Shown here piece by piece: positions 45,394 to 54,357 of a DNA stretch of 64,000 nt. The notes beneath the pieces were generated by a model that was given only the letters and a program-made list of their open reading frames with translations, was not told where the DNA came from and ran no database searches. Made by a program: the position numbers and the translations under genes. Origin of the DNA: Mycolicibacterium lutetiense (GTDB taxonomy: Bacteria; Actinomycetota; Actinomycetes; Mycobacteriales; Mycobacteriaceae); contig NZ_JAGIOP010000002.1 of assembly GCF_017876775.1 (NCBI RefSeq), forward strand, positions 3,472,001 to 3,536,000, read 5' to 3'. Within the stretch, counting starts at the first letter, position 1; each line of letters begins with the position of its first letter.

Positions 45394-45972
45394 TCAGCGC
45401 CGTAGCGCGCGCAGGCCGAGCGTCCGCCGGGCCGATTCGGTGAGATGGCGGTACAACTGCTCATCGGTCAGCCCCGCCGAGGCGACGCCCGCGCCCCCGG
45501 CGATCCCGGAGAACACCATCGCGGCCTTGACCAGGCCTGCCGGCCCCGGGTCGACATCGGCAAGCAGTGCCATCTGGCGGTCGATCACGTTTTCCCACTC
45601 GGGCCGGGTGCGCAGTGCCTCGTCCACGCTCGGGTCGCCGGCCAGCACCGAGACCAGGGCCCGGTTGTGGACGGCGAGTTCGGCGTAGCCGCGCACCATG
45701 TGGTCGGCCCGGGTGTGTGCGCCGCGGTGCTTCTCGGCTTCGTCGACGATCCGTCTCATCTGCTGCAGTACCGGGTCCAGAGCGGCGGTCAGCAGCTGTT
45801 CACGGGTGCGGAAGTGGTAGTAGATGGCGGCCTTGGTGAAGCCCAGCTCATCGGCGATCATCTGCAGCGATGTGCCCGCGAAGCCGTGTCGGGTGAACAG
45901 CCGGACCGACGCCTCGACGAGGCGTGCTCGGGTGGTGTTCACGCCGGCCGGTTCGGCCGTGGCGGTGTCCAT
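45394..45972 (-). CDS. TetR-family repressor at divergent palindrome
   Basis: 192 residues from the ATG at 45972. The HTH is LVEASVRLFTRHGFAGTSLQMIADELGFTKAAIYYHFRTREQLLTAAL. The C-terminal domain is helical. A 28-bp perfect palindrome lies 31 bp upstream, between this gene and the divergent carboxymuconolactone decarboxylase-family gene, so it probably regulates both directions. The SDR gene downstream is probably in its operon. Confidence 0.9.
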   Translation of the reverse strand: MDTATAEPAGVNTTRARLVEASVRLFTRHGFAGTSLQMIADELGFTKAAIYYHFRTREQLLTAALDPVLQQMRRIVDEAEKHRGAHTRADHMVRGYAELAVHNRALVSVLAGDPSVDEALRTRPEWENVIDRQMALLADVDPGPAGLVKAAMVFSGIAGGAGVASAGLTDEQLYRHLTESARRTLGLRALRR

Positions 45973-46002
45973 CGGTGCGTCCTCTCGTGTGCGCTGCGGC
46001 GG

Positions 46003-46030
46003 AATCTCCTTTACGATCGTAAAGGAGATT
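46003..46030. promoter_or_regulatory. 28-bp perfect palindrome, divergent TetR operator
   Basis: Each arm is 14 bp with no spacer: AATCTCCTTTACGA joined to its exact complement TCGTAAAGGAGATT. A partial second copy, centred 23 bp further at 46039/46040, keeps the right half TCGTAAAG. It lies between the TetR start (45972) and the gene starting at 46060. Confidence 0.8.
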
Positions 46031-46059
46031 ACTAGTCGATCGTAAAGTAGGGGTACCGC

Positions 46060-46620
46060 ATGTTGACGCCGTTGCCGGCCGAGGACTGGGACGATCAGGC
46101 GCGCGAGGCGTTGGCCTCCACCGTGCCGCCGGAGCGTCGCCGCCCGGACAAGGCGGGCAACGCGTTGTCGACGCTGGTGCGCCACCCCGGGTTGGCCGGG
46201 GCGTTCCTGCCGTTCAACACCTACCTGCAGAAGGGATCCACGCTGCCCGAACGCATCCGCGAGTTGGTGATCCTGCGTACCGCCTTCCACCACGGATGTG
46301 TGTATGAGTGGGGCCACCACAGCGCGATGGCGCGCCAGGTGGGGTTGACCGAGGCCGATGTCGAAGCAGCGCAAAGTGGCTCGGCGGCAGACGAATTCGA
46401 CCAGGCCGTGCTCGACGCAGTCGACGAACTGCACAGTGGGTCGAAGATGTCGGCTGCGGTCTGGGAACGCTTGGGGCAGCGGCTGGACGAGCGTCAGCGG
46501 ATGGATCTGATGTTCACCTTCGGCGGCTACAGCACGCTGGCCTTCGCGCTGAACACCTTCGACGTCCAACTGGAAGACGGCGCAGGCAGCGACGAGTTCT
46601 ACGCCTCACTCGCGAACTGA
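46060..46620 (+). CDS. Carboxymuconolactone decarboxylase/AhpD-family protein
   Basis: 186 residues. The fold-defining region is LPERIRELVILRTAFHHGCVYEWGHHSAMARQVGLTEADVEA. In redox-active AhpD proteins this holds a CxxC pair; here only one Cys remains (HHGCVYEWGHH), so peroxidase-type chemistry is unlikely. The His pair near it is kept. The function is unknown. Divergence from the TetR gene across the 28-bp palindrome implies repression by that regulator. It ends 7 bp before the convergent fusA2 stop. Confidence 0.85.
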   Translation: MLTPLPAEDWDDQAREALASTVPPERRRPDKAGNALSTLVRHPGLAGAFLPFNTYLQKGSTLPERIRELVILRTAFHHGCVYEWGHHSAMARQVGLTEADVEAAQSGSAADEFDQAVLDAVDELHSGSKMSAAVWERLGQRLDERQRMDLMFTFGGYSTLAFALNTFDVQLEDGAGSDEFYASLAN

Positions 46621-46627
46621 AAGCCGA

Positions 46628-48781
46628 CTACGCGGTGCGGCGTACCCGTGCTGCGGCCGATTCGGGCATCGGCTCGTAGCGGGCGAACTGCCGGGTGAAC
46701 GCGCCGGCGCCGTGTGAGAGTGACCGCAGGTCGATCGCGTACCGGACCAGTTCGACCGCGGGAATTTCCGCCTTCACCACGGTCTTGGCCTCGTCGGCCT
46801 TGTCGGTGCCGAGCACCCGTCCACGCCGACTCGCCAGATCGCTCATCACCGGGCCGACCAGATCGTCGGGCACCACCACGGTCACCTCGTCGATCGGCTC
46901 GAGCAGGTTCACCCCGGCAGCCGCAGCGGCCTCCCGCAATGCCAACCCGCCGGCCATCTGGAAGGCGAAGTCCGACGAGTCGACGCTGTGCGCCTTGCCG
47001 TCGACCAGCGTCACCCGGACGTCGACGACGGGATACCCGACCTCTGACCCGACACCCTTCTCCATCTGGGCCCGCACCCCTTTCTCGACGCTCGGGATGA
47101 ACTGGCGCGGTACGGATCCGCCGACCACTTTGTCGACGAATTCGAATCCGGTGCCCTCCGGTAGCGGCTCGACCTCGATGTCGCAGACTGCGTACTGTCC
47201 GTGCCCGCCGGACTGTTTGACGTGCCTGCCGTGTCCTTTTGCCTTGCCGCCGAGCGTTTCCCGCAGGGGCACCCGCAGCTCTACGGTGTCCACCGACACC
47301 CCGTAGCGCCGCGACAAGGCGTCGAGCACCACTGCGGCGTGCGCCTCGCCCATGCACCACAGCACGACCTGATGGGTTTCGGGATTCTGCTCGATGCGCA
47401 GTGTGGGATCCTCGGCGGCCAGCCGCTGCAACCCGACCGAGAGTTTGTCCTCGTCGGTCTTGGCATGGGGCTGCACCGCGATCGGCAGCAGCGGGTCGGG
47501 CATCGTCCACGGGCGCAGCACCAGCGGATCGGCCTTGTCGCTCAGGGTGTCACCGGTTTCGGCGCGGCTGAGCCGCCCGATCGCGCAGATGTCGCCGGCC
47601 ACCACCGACGGTGCCGGACGCTGCTGCTTGCCCAGCGGGAAGGACAGGGTGCCGATGCGCTCGTCCTCGTCATGATCGGCGTGGCCGTGGGATCCCTCGG
47701 GCGCCACGGATCCGTTGAAGGCAGAAAAATGGCCCGACACATGCACGGTGGCGTCGGGCCTGATGGTGCCGGAGAACACCCGGACCAGACTGACCCTGCC
47801 GACATAGGGATCCGACGTCGTCTTCACCACCTCGGCCAATAGCGGCCCGGACGGATCGCAGGCCATCGGCTTGCGGGCAGTGCCACTGGCCGCGAACACC
47901 TCCGGCAGGCGGTGCTCGGGAGGTGACGGGAAGCCGCGGGTCGCGATCTCGAGCATCTCCAGCGTGCCGACCCCGGACCCGCTGCACACCGGGATCACCG
48001 GGAAGAACGAGCCGCGGGCCACGGCCTTCTCCAGATCGGCGATCAACACGGCCTCGTCGATTTCCTCGCCGCCGAGGTAGCGCTCCATCAGCGTCTCGTC
48101 CTCGGACTCCTCGATGATGCCCTCGATCAGGGAGCCGCGGAGCTCGGCGATCTCGTCGTCGTAGGCGCCGTCGGGCGGACGGGTGGTGCGGGTGCCGTCG
48201 CTGTAGCAGTAGTACGTGCGGGTGAGCAGACCGATGACGCCCTCCCCGGCGGGGAAGTACAGGGGCGCCACCTTGTCCCCGAAGGCTTGTTGGGCACCGG
48301 CCAGTGCATGGGCGTAGTTGGCGCGGGCGTGATCGAGCTTGGTGATCACCACCGCCCGCGGCATCCCCACCGCCGCACATTCCTGCCACAACGCCTTCGT
48401 CGGCTCGTCGATGTCCTCGTTGGCCGCGATCACGAACAGCGCGCAATCGGCGGCCCGTAACCCGGCGCGCAGCTCGCCGACGAAATCGGCGTATCCGGGG
48501 GTGTCGATCAGATTGACCTTGATCCCGTTGTGCTGCAACGGGGCCAGCGCCAGTCCGACCGAGCGCTGCTGGCCGATCTCGGCCTCGTCGAAATCGCAAA
48601 CCGTCGACCCGTCGACCACCGAACCCGCGCGGGTCAGCACACCGGCGGCAACCAGCAGGGCCTCCACGAGGGTGGTCTTGCCGCCACCCGACGGGCCGAC
48701 GAGCGCGACGTTGCGAATGGCGGCGGGGCTGTCCGCGGTGGGAACAGCCCCGTTGCCGGCCGAATGCGTCTTGTCCGCCAT
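46628..48781 (-). CDS. fusA2: Elongation factor G-like protein EF-G2
   Basis: 717 residues from the ATG at 48781 (AGGAGG 7 bp upstream), close to mycobacterial FusA2. The EF-G domain order is kept: GTPase domain (P-loop GPSGGGKTT at 29-37, DTPGYADF at 93-100, TKLD at 147-150), beta domain, and domains III to V (VTLVDGKAHSVDSSDFAFQMAGGLALREA). The catalytic His of DTPGH is Tyr97 and the NKxD specificity motif is TKLD. Mycobacterial EF-G2 is reported to bind GTP but not to replace EF-G in translation, and these changes fit that. Confidence 0.92.
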   Translation of the reverse strand: MADKTHSAGNGAVPTADSPAAIRNVALVGPSGGGKTTLVEALLVAAGVLTRAGSVVDGSTVCDFDEAEIGQQRSVGLALAPLQHNGIKVNLIDTPGYADFVGELRAGLRAADCALFVIAANEDIDEPTKALWQECAAVGMPRAVVITKLDHARANYAHALAGAQQAFGDKVAPLYFPAGEGVIGLLTRTYYCYSDGTRTTRPPDGAYDDEIAELRGSLIEGIIEESEDETLMERYLGGEEIDEAVLIADLEKAVARGSFFPVIPVCSGSGVGTLEMLEIATRGFPSPPEHRLPEVFAASGTARKPMACDPSGPLLAEVVKTTSDPYVGRVSLVRVFSGTIRPDATVHVSGHFSAFNGSVAPEGSHGHADHDEDERIGTLSFPLGKQQRPAPSVVAGDICAIGRLSRAETGDTLSDKADPLVLRPWTMPDPLLPIAVQPHAKTDEDKLSVGLQRLAAEDPTLRIEQNPETHQVVLWCMGEAHAAVVLDALSRRYGVSVDTVELRVPLRETLGGKAKGHGRHVKQSGGHGQYAVCDIEVEPLPEGTGFEFVDKVVGGSVPRQFIPSVEKGVRAQMEKGVGSEVGYPVVDVRVTLVDGKAHSVDSSDFAFQMAGGLALREAAAAAGVNLLEPIDEVTVVVPDDLVGPVMSDLASRRGRVLGTDKADEAKTVVKAEIPAVELVRYAIDLRSLSHGAGAFTRQFARYEPMPESAAARVRRTA

Positions 48782-48894
48782 GGCACTCCTCCTGGTGTCC
48801 CCGGGGGCGCCCCGCTGGACCTGCTCTCCACCATTCCCCGATGTGATCTGGAGCACAAGGTCTGCGCAGGTGCGCGGACGACGTCAGGGCGGTG

Positions 48895-49314
48895 TCACAC
48901 CTGCCAGGACGACCAGCGCGTGACCTCGACGGTGACAACCGGACCGTTCAGCGCAATCCGCTCGTACTGCGGGTATTTGGCGCGCAAAAGCCCGTAGCCC
49001 GTGGCCATCTGGTCGCCGCCGTGATGAACCGTCGCCAGTCCGTCGGCACGGACCCACCAGAGGTGCTCCCACTCGTCGGTGTAATGGTCGACCAGCAGGC
49101 TGACCCGGCTGTCGCCTTCGATGTTGGCCAGCCGACGCAACCGGTGGGTGGACTTGGGTTTGGCGTCGACCGCGGAGTAGATGGTGTAGCCCTCGGCCGA
49201 GCGATGCACCGCGAAGACCACCGGGACCAGGTGGGGTGCGCCGTCCGGTCTCAGTGTCGCCAGGACGGCGGTGGGTGCAGTGGCGAATCGCGTTGCGGCA
49301 TCGAGATCGGCCAT
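48895..49314 (-). CDS. PPOX-class F420-dependent oxidoreductase (Rv0121c-like)
   Basis: 139 residues. [59 protein letters not shown] and [16 protein letters not shown] follow the split-barrel order of TIGR03668-type mycobacterial F420-binding proteins. ATG at 49314 and GTG at 49317 are equivalent. Its place beside fusA2 matches Rv0120c-Rv0121c in M. tuberculosis as I recall it. Confidence 0.82.
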   Translation of the reverse strand: MADLDAATRFATAPTAVLATLRPDGAPHLVPVVFAVHRSAEGYTIYSAVDAKPKSTHRLRRLANIEGDSRVSLLVDHYTDEWEHLWWVRADGLATVHHGGDQMATGYGLLRAKYPQYERIALNGPVVTVEVTRWSSWQV

Positions 49315-49348
49315 CACTCCAGACTAAGTGGATGACACCGGCAACGTC

Positions 49349-49759
49349 TCAGGGCGGCGGTACATCGCCGGGCAGCGCACCGTCAACCGTGGGTGGCAGC
49401 TCCATGCGCTCGTCGTAGATCGGGTCTTCGCCCTCATCCGGTGGTATGGGCCGGGTCGGCATGACGATCGTGGGCCGGTAGTCCTCTGGCGGATTCTCGA
49501 CGCGCGCGACGCAGCCCACGCCGTAGGAGGTGTTGGCAGGCACTCCGGCGTTGTCGACACAGCAGGTCGTGGCGACGGAGTCGATGTTCTGGTCGGGACC
49601 GGGTGCCGCCGCCGCGGTACACGTCTCATAGCCCTGCACGTCGAAGGAGGCCGAGGCGGGTGCGATCGCCCACTGAGCTGCGGCGCCGATGACGACGAAG
49701 GTGGCAGCTGTGGCGAGCGGACGCCGCCGACGTGCGAGGCTCGTGCGGATGGGCGTCAT
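49349..49759 (-). CDS. Secreted protein of unknown function
   Basis: 136 residues from the ATG at 49759. A twin-arginine-like basic start (LARRRRPLATAATFVVIGAAAQWAIAPASA) forms a signal peptide. The mature part of about 100 residues has four Cys (GYETCTAAA, TTCCVDNAG, GVGCVARV) and ends in a Pro-rich acidic tail (DEGEDPIYDERMELPPTVDGALPGDVPPP). No family is recognised. It is divergent from the ABC importer operon. Confidence 0.7.
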   Translation of the reverse strand: MTPIRTSLARRRRPLATAATFVVIGAAAQWAIAPASASFDVQGYETCTAAAAPGPDQNIDSVATTCCVDNAGVPANTSYGVGCVARVENPPEDYRPTIVMPTRPIPPDEGEDPIYDERMELPPTVDGALPGDVPPP

Positions 49760-49887
49760 GGGCGCCAACCCTAGTCAGCCGGTATCGGCATCGTCCACAG
49801 TCGGGCGGCCCGCGATGCGTCTCGCGTGCGGTGAGGCCGCGATAGGGTGCCGGTGCGCGCGCATGGTGACCGACGGAGGGTTGGGTA

Positions 49888-51027
49888 ATGATCACGTCCC
49901 GGATCGTGACGGCATCGGCGGCTCTGGCCGCCTCGGCCCTCGTCGCTGTGGGTCTGGCGGCGTGCGCGCCGCCACAGAAGGGCGCTGCCGGCGGGGACAC
50001 GGATACCGGCGTCAAGGTCGCCGAGGCCAAGTCTGCGGCCGACTTCGGCGGGATGGACAAGCTCATCGCGGCGGCCAAGGCCGAAGGTGAACTCAATGTG
50101 ATTGCGCTGCCCCCGGATTGGGCCAACTACGGCGCCATCATCAAGGCCTTCTCGGAGAAGTACGGCATCAAGGTGAACTCGGCGCTACCCGACGGTTCCA
50201 GTCAGGAAGAGATCAACGCGGCCAACCAGCAGAAGGGCAAGGGCACTGCGCCCGACGTGTTCGATCTGGGGCAGTCGGTCGCGCTCGCGAATGTGTCGAT
50301 GTTTGCCCCATACAAGGTGGCCACGTTCGATGACATCCCGGAGATGCTCAAGGACCCGGCAGGCACCTGGGTCAACGACTACGGCGGCTTCATGTCGATC
50401 GGCTTCGATTCGACGAAGGTTCCACCGATGACGTCCGTCGAGGACCTGCTCAAACCCGAATACCACGGAAAGGTCGCGCTGAACGGGGACCCGACCCAGG
50501 CCGGTGCCGCGTTCGCCGGGGTGCTGATGGCGGCGGTGGCTCAGGGCGGGTCGGCCGATGACATCGCCCCCGGAGTCGCCTTCTTCGAAAAGCTCAACGA
50601 GGCAGGCAACTTCCTGCCACTCGACCCGACCCCGGCCACCATCGAATCGGGACAGACGCCGGTGGTGATCGACTGGAACTACCTCAACGGCACCGAGAGC
50701 CAGAAGGTCCCCGGCTGGCAGGTGATGGTGCCCCACGAGGCCCTGGTCGCCGGGTACTACTACCAGGCGATCAGCAAGGATGCACCGCATCCGGCGGCGG
50801 CCCGGCTGTGGCAGGAATTCCTGTTCAGCGACGAAGGCCAGAACCTGTACGCCCAGGGCGGGGTCCGCCCGGTGCGCGCCGACAAGATGATCCTGGCCGG
50901 GACCGCCGACCGCGCGGCGTTCGGTCAGTTGCCTCCCATCGACGGCCCGGTGACCGTCGCGAGCCAGGCCCAAACCGACGTAGCCAACAAGTATCTGGCC
51001 GACAACTGGGCCAAGGCGATCGGCTAG
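49888..51027 (+). CDS. ABC importer substrate-binding lipoprotein
   Basis: 379 residues with a GGAGGG ribosome site. The lipobox LAAC places the lipidated Cys at 26. The body is a type II periplasmic binding fold: GELNVIALPPDWANYGAIIKAFSEKYGIKVNSALPDGSS, then APDVFDLGQSVALAN, the hinge, and SPAAARLWQEFL-like C-terminal helices (ISKDAPHPAAARLWQEFLFSDEGQNLY). This subgroup binds thiamine, putrescine, ferric ion or 2-aminoethylphosphonate; the ligand here is not determinable. It is the first gene of a four-gene operon. Confidence 0.9.
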   Translation: MITSRIVTASAALAASALVAVGLAACAPPQKGAAGGDTDTGVKVAEAKSAADFGGMDKLIAAAKAEGELNVIALPPDWANYGAIIKAFSEKYGIKVNSALPDGSSQEEINAANQQKGKGTAPDVFDLGQSVALANVSMFAPYKVATFDDIPEMLKDPAGTWVNDYGGFMSIGFDSTKVPPMTSVEDLLKPEYHGKVALNGDPTQAGAAFAGVLMAAVAQGGSADDIAPGVAFFEKLNEAGNFLPLDPTPATIESGQTPVVIDWNYLNGTESQKVPGWQVMVPHEALVAGYYYQAISKDAPHPAAARLWQEFLFSDEGQNLYAQGGVRPVRADKMILAGTADRAAFGQLPPIDGPVTVASQAQTDVANKYLADNWAKAIG

Positions 51028-51034
51028 GTACCGA

Positions 51035-51907
51035 ATGCCGGGTAGTACTTCTCGCCGGGATCTACGCGCGGACATCCGTGACGCGCTGCCATTGCTGCCG
51101 TTCGTGGCGGTGGTGACGGTGTTCCTGATCGTGCCGACGGTGACGGTGATCGTGATGGCGTTCTTCGCCGACGGGTCCTTCTCTTTCGGCCGCATCGCAG
51201 CGCTGTTCTCCGGCACCGCACTGACGGCTCTCGCCAAAAGTATTGTGCTGTCGGCCAGTACCGCACTCATCGGGGCGGTGCTGGGTGCGGTGCTGGCCTG
51301 GTTGATCGTCAGCAGTGCACCGACGTCGATGCTTCGGCGCACGGTGCTGGCTCTGTGCAGTGTGCTGGCTCAGTTCGGCGGTGTGGCACTGGCCTTCGCA
51401 TTTCTGGCCACCATCGGGCTCAACGGCGTGCTGACGCTGTGGGTGAAGGAGAACCTCGGCTGGGACCTGGTCGGCTCCGGCTGGTTGTACGGACTCGGTG
51501 GGTTGATAGTGGTTTACAGCTACTTCCAGATCCCGCTGATGGTGATCGTCTTTCTGCCCGCCCTCGAGGGGTTGCGTGAGCAGTGGCGCGAGGCGGCCGT
51601 GAGCCTCGGCGCATCACGGTGGCAGTACCTGCGGGAGGTCGCGATGCCGCTGCTGACCCCGGCGTTCTGGGGGGCGGCGTTGTTGTTGTTCGCCAATGCG
51701 TTTGCCGCCTACGCCACCGCGGCCGCACTGGTCAGTCAGGGCAGTCCGATCGTGCCGCTGTTGATCCGGGCCGCACTCACCAGTGAGGTCGTGCTGGGTC
51801 AGTCCGGCTTCGCCTACGCGCTGGCGTGCGAGATGATCGTGGTGGTGGCCGTCGTGATGATCGCCTACAACGCCCTGGTGCGCCGCACGGCGAGGTGGCT
51901 CAAATGA
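51035..51907 (+). CDS. ABC importer permease 1
   Basis: 290 residues with six TM helices. The EAA cytoplasmic loop that docks the ATPase is EAAVSLGASRWQYLREVAMPLLTPAFWGA. It starts 7 bp after the binding-protein gene and ends in an ATGA overlap with the second permease gene, so the operon is continuous. Confidence 0.9.
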   Translation: MPGSTSRRDLRADIRDALPLLPFVAVVTVFLIVPTVTVIVMAFFADGSFSFGRIAALFSGTALTALAKSIVLSASTALIGAVLGAVLAWLIVSSAPTSMLRRTVLALCSVLAQFGGVALAFAFLATIGLNGVLTLWVKENLGWDLVGSGWLYGLGGLIVVYSYFQIPLMVIVFLPALEGLREQWREAAVSLGASRWQYLREVAMPLLTPAFWGAALLLFANAFAAYATAAALVSQGSPIVPLLIRAALTSEVVLGQSGFAYALACEMIVVVAVVMIAYNALVRRTARWLK

Positions 51908-52677
51908 ACCGCGTTGCCCGCGTGGCGCTCTGGGTGGCGTTCGGCCTGTTCTTCCTGTTTCCCCTGTATGCGATGGCGGACTTCTCCACCCGGAACCTGT
52001 TCGCCGGCGGGCGCACCGGCGAGGCCTGGCGCAACCTGGTGGCCGACGAGGCCCTGTATCACTCCATTCTGATTTCACTGCTGCTCGCGGTGTTCACCGT
52101 CATCGCGATGCTGGTGCTGCTGGTGCCGACGATGATCTGGGTGCGCGTGCGGGTCCGCTGGGCGGCACCGTTGGTGGAGTTTCTGTGCCTGCTGCCGTTG
52201 ACGATCCCGCCCCTGGTGATCGTGGTGGGCCTGCGCAACGTGTACCTCTGGGTCACGTACCTTCTCGGCGAGACGGCGCTCACCCTGACGTTCGCCTACG
52301 TGGTGCTGGTACTGCCGTTCGCCTACCGGGCAATAGATTCCGCGTTGTCGGCGATTGACCTGCAAACCTTGTCGGAGGCTGCCCGGTCGTTGGGGGCCGG
52401 TTGGTTGTCGACGATCACCCGGGTGATCGTGCCCAACATCTGGTCGGGGATCTTGTCCGCGGCCTTCATTTCCATCGCGGTGGTGCTCGGTGAATACACC
52501 ATCGCCTCGCTGATCGGCTTCGAGACGCTCCCGGTCCAGATCGTGGCGATCGGTAAGAGCGACGGCGCGACGTCGGTGGCGGCCTCGTTGGCCACCCTGT
52601 TGCTCGGATTCGCGCTGTTGTTGGTCTTGGCCGCGCTCACGCGGGGTCGCCGCCGGACGTTGGGAGTTCAGACATGA
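51904..52677 (+). CDS. ABC importer permease 2
   Basis: 257 residues from the ATG at 51904 (ATGA overlap). Six TM helices are visible, with the EAA loop EAARSLGAGWLSTITRVIVPNIWSGILS. It pairs with the first permease as a heterodimer. An ATGA overlap joins it to the ATPase gene. Confidence 0.9.
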   Translation: MNRVARVALWVAFGLFFLFPLYAMADFSTRNLFAGGRTGEAWRNLVADEALYHSILISLLLAVFTVIAMLVLLVPTMIWVRVRVRWAAPLVEFLCLLPLTIPPLVIVVGLRNVYLWVTYLLGETALTLTFAYVVLVLPFAYRAIDSALSAIDLQTLSEAARSLGAGWLSTITRVIVPNIWSGILSAAFISIAVVLGEYTIASLIGFETLPVQIVAIGKSDGATSVAASLATLLLGFALLLVLAALTRGRRRTLGVQT

Positions 52678-53714
52678 GTCTCGGGGCCGGTGTGCGGGTT
52701 GAACTTCGTGACCTCACCCGCACGTACGGCAGCGTCCACGCCCTCGACGGGCTGAGCCTGTCCATCGAGCCGGGGGAGTTGGTGGCGCTGCTCGGGCCGT
52801 CTGGCTGCGGCAAAACCACTGCGCTGCGCATCCTGGCCGGTCTGGAGGAGGCCAGCTCGGGCACCGTGCTTGCCGGTGGCCGTGACATCAGCTCGGTGCC
52901 TGCCAACAAGCGGGACATGGGCATGGTGTTCCAGGCGTACAGCCTGTTCCCGCACCTGACCGTGCTGGACAATGTCGCGTTCGGTTTGAAGATGCGTGGA
53001 AATACCAAGCGGGAGAGGATTTTTCGAGCCGCAGACATGCTCGATCTGGTCGGCTTGTCGGCGCACAAGGGCAAATACGCCCACGAGTTGTCCGGCGGGG
53101 AACAGCAGCGGGTGGCGCTGGCCCGGGCACTGGCGATCGAGCCGAGGGTGCTGCTGCTCGATGAGCCGCTGTCGGCACTCGATGCCAAGGTCCGTTCCCA
53201 ATTGCGTGACGAGATCCGGCGGGTGCAGCTCGAAGTCGGCATCACGACGTTGTTCGTGACGCACGACCAGGAGGAGGCGCTGGCGGTTGCGGACCGGGTC
53301 GGGGTGATGAGTCACGGCAAACTCGAGCAGCTCGCCACGCCTGCCGTGCTCTACGCCCGCCCGTCGACGCCGTTCGTTGCCGAGTTCGTCGGCTGGCACA
53401 ACAAGGTGCGCGCGCGGGTGTCGGGTGGACGGGCCAGATTGCTGGGCGCCGAGTTGCCGACCCTGCCCGGTTCGATCACCGCGGGAGCGGGTACCGCGAT
53501 GCTGCGTCCGGAAGCGATTCGGGTGCGTGCGGATCCGAACGGGCCGGCGGTGGTGGAATCCGTGGCGTTCCTGGGCCCGACATCCCATGTGTACATGTCA
53601 CTGCCCGACGGCTCGCTGATCCACGCGCAGCTGCCCAGCTCCCGGGCGCGCACCTTCCAGCCCGGCGTGGTGGTCAGCCTCGCGTTGGAGCGGACCCCGG
53701 TGCTGGTGATCTAG
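52674..53714 (+). CDS. ABC importer ATP-binding protein
   Basis: 346 residues. Walker A is GPSGCGKTT (41-49), the Q-loop is VFQAYSLFPHLTVLDNV, the signature LSGGEQQ (138-144), Walker B LLLDEP (159-164) and the H-loop VTHDQ. The C-terminal TOBE-like domain (about 240-346) includes AMLRPEAIRVRADP and SVAFLGPTSHVYMSLPDG, typical of spermidine/putrescine-, iron- and phosphonate-type importers. Confidence 0.92.
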   Translation: MSLGAGVRVELRDLTRTYGSVHALDGLSLSIEPGELVALLGPSGCGKTTALRILAGLEEASSGTVLAGGRDISSVPANKRDMGMVFQAYSLFPHLTVLDNVAFGLKMRGNTKRERIFRAADMLDLVGLSAHKGKYAHELSGGEQQRVALARALAIEPRVLLLDEPLSALDAKVRSQLRDEIRRVQLEVGITTLFVTHDQEEALAVADRVGVMSHGKLEQLATPAVLYARPSTPFVAEFVGWHNKVRARVSGGRARLLGAELPTLPGSITAGAGTAMLRPEAIRVRADPNGPAVVESVAFLGPTSHVYMSLPDGSLIHAQLPSSRARTFQPGVVVSLALERTPVLVI

Positions 53715-53728
53715 CTCAGGCGTCGGCC

Positions 53729-54298
53729 CTAGACATCCTTGACCGGTTCGATGCCCAGGTCGCGATAGGTGACCAGTGCCGCGAACGGGACCCCACGCTT
53801 GGCGAATCGTCCGGTCGCGATGTCGCCGCGGTCGACCATCGGGATGACGCCGGTGACGACGGCGCCGACGGCAGTGACCCGCTCGTAGGCGATCTCGGTG
53901 GATCCGCCGGTGCTGATCACGTCGTCGACCAGCAGTACGCGGGTGCCGGGCTCGATCCGGGTGCCCTCGATCCACTGCTCGCGGCCGCGTGACTTCTGTT
54001 CCTTGCGTACCGAGAACCAGGCCTTGCCGGTCACCATCGCCACCCCGTGGGCCAGCGGGTCGGCGCCCATGGTGAGCCCGCCGACGGCGTCGAACTCGAT
54101 ACCGCTCGCGACGGCCAGATCGGCGACAGCGCGACTGACGATGGCCATCCGCTCGCCCGTGTCGATGGCGAACTTGCCGTCGATGTAGTCGTGGCTCAGC
54201 TGTCCGCTGGCCAGCCGGAACGGTTCCTCACGGCGTTCGTAGCCGCGGGTGCGGATCAGGTCGAAGGCGGCTTGCCAGGTCTCCGGGCGCTCAGGCAT
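53729..54298 (-). CDS. pyrE: Orotate phosphoribosyltransferase-like protein
   Basis: 189 residues from the ATG at 54298. The PRPP-binding loop is RVLLVDDVISTGGST. GLTMGADPLAHGVAM and FSVRKEQKSRGREQWIEG (the flexible catalytic loop with Lys-Glu-Gln-Lys) match type I OPRTases. It makes orotidine-5'-phosphate from orotate and PRPP in pyrimidine synthesis; a paralogue with a different base remains possible. It is convergent with the ABC operon, with 14 bp between the stops. Confidence 0.8.
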   Translation of the reverse strand: MPERPETWQAAFDLIRTRGYERREEPFRLASGQLSHDYIDGKFAIDTGERMAIVSRAVADLAVASGIEFDAVGGLTMGADPLAHGVAMVTGKAWFSVRKEQKSRGREQWIEGTRIEPGTRVLLVDDVISTGGSTEIAYERVTAVGAVVTGVIPMVDRGDIATGRFAKRGVPFAALVTYRDLGIEPVKDV

Positions 54299-54357
54299 AC
54301 CCGCGATCGTATTGCACGGCCCGGCGGGTTTCAGCCCTGGCCGGCGCGGTGCGCCGA

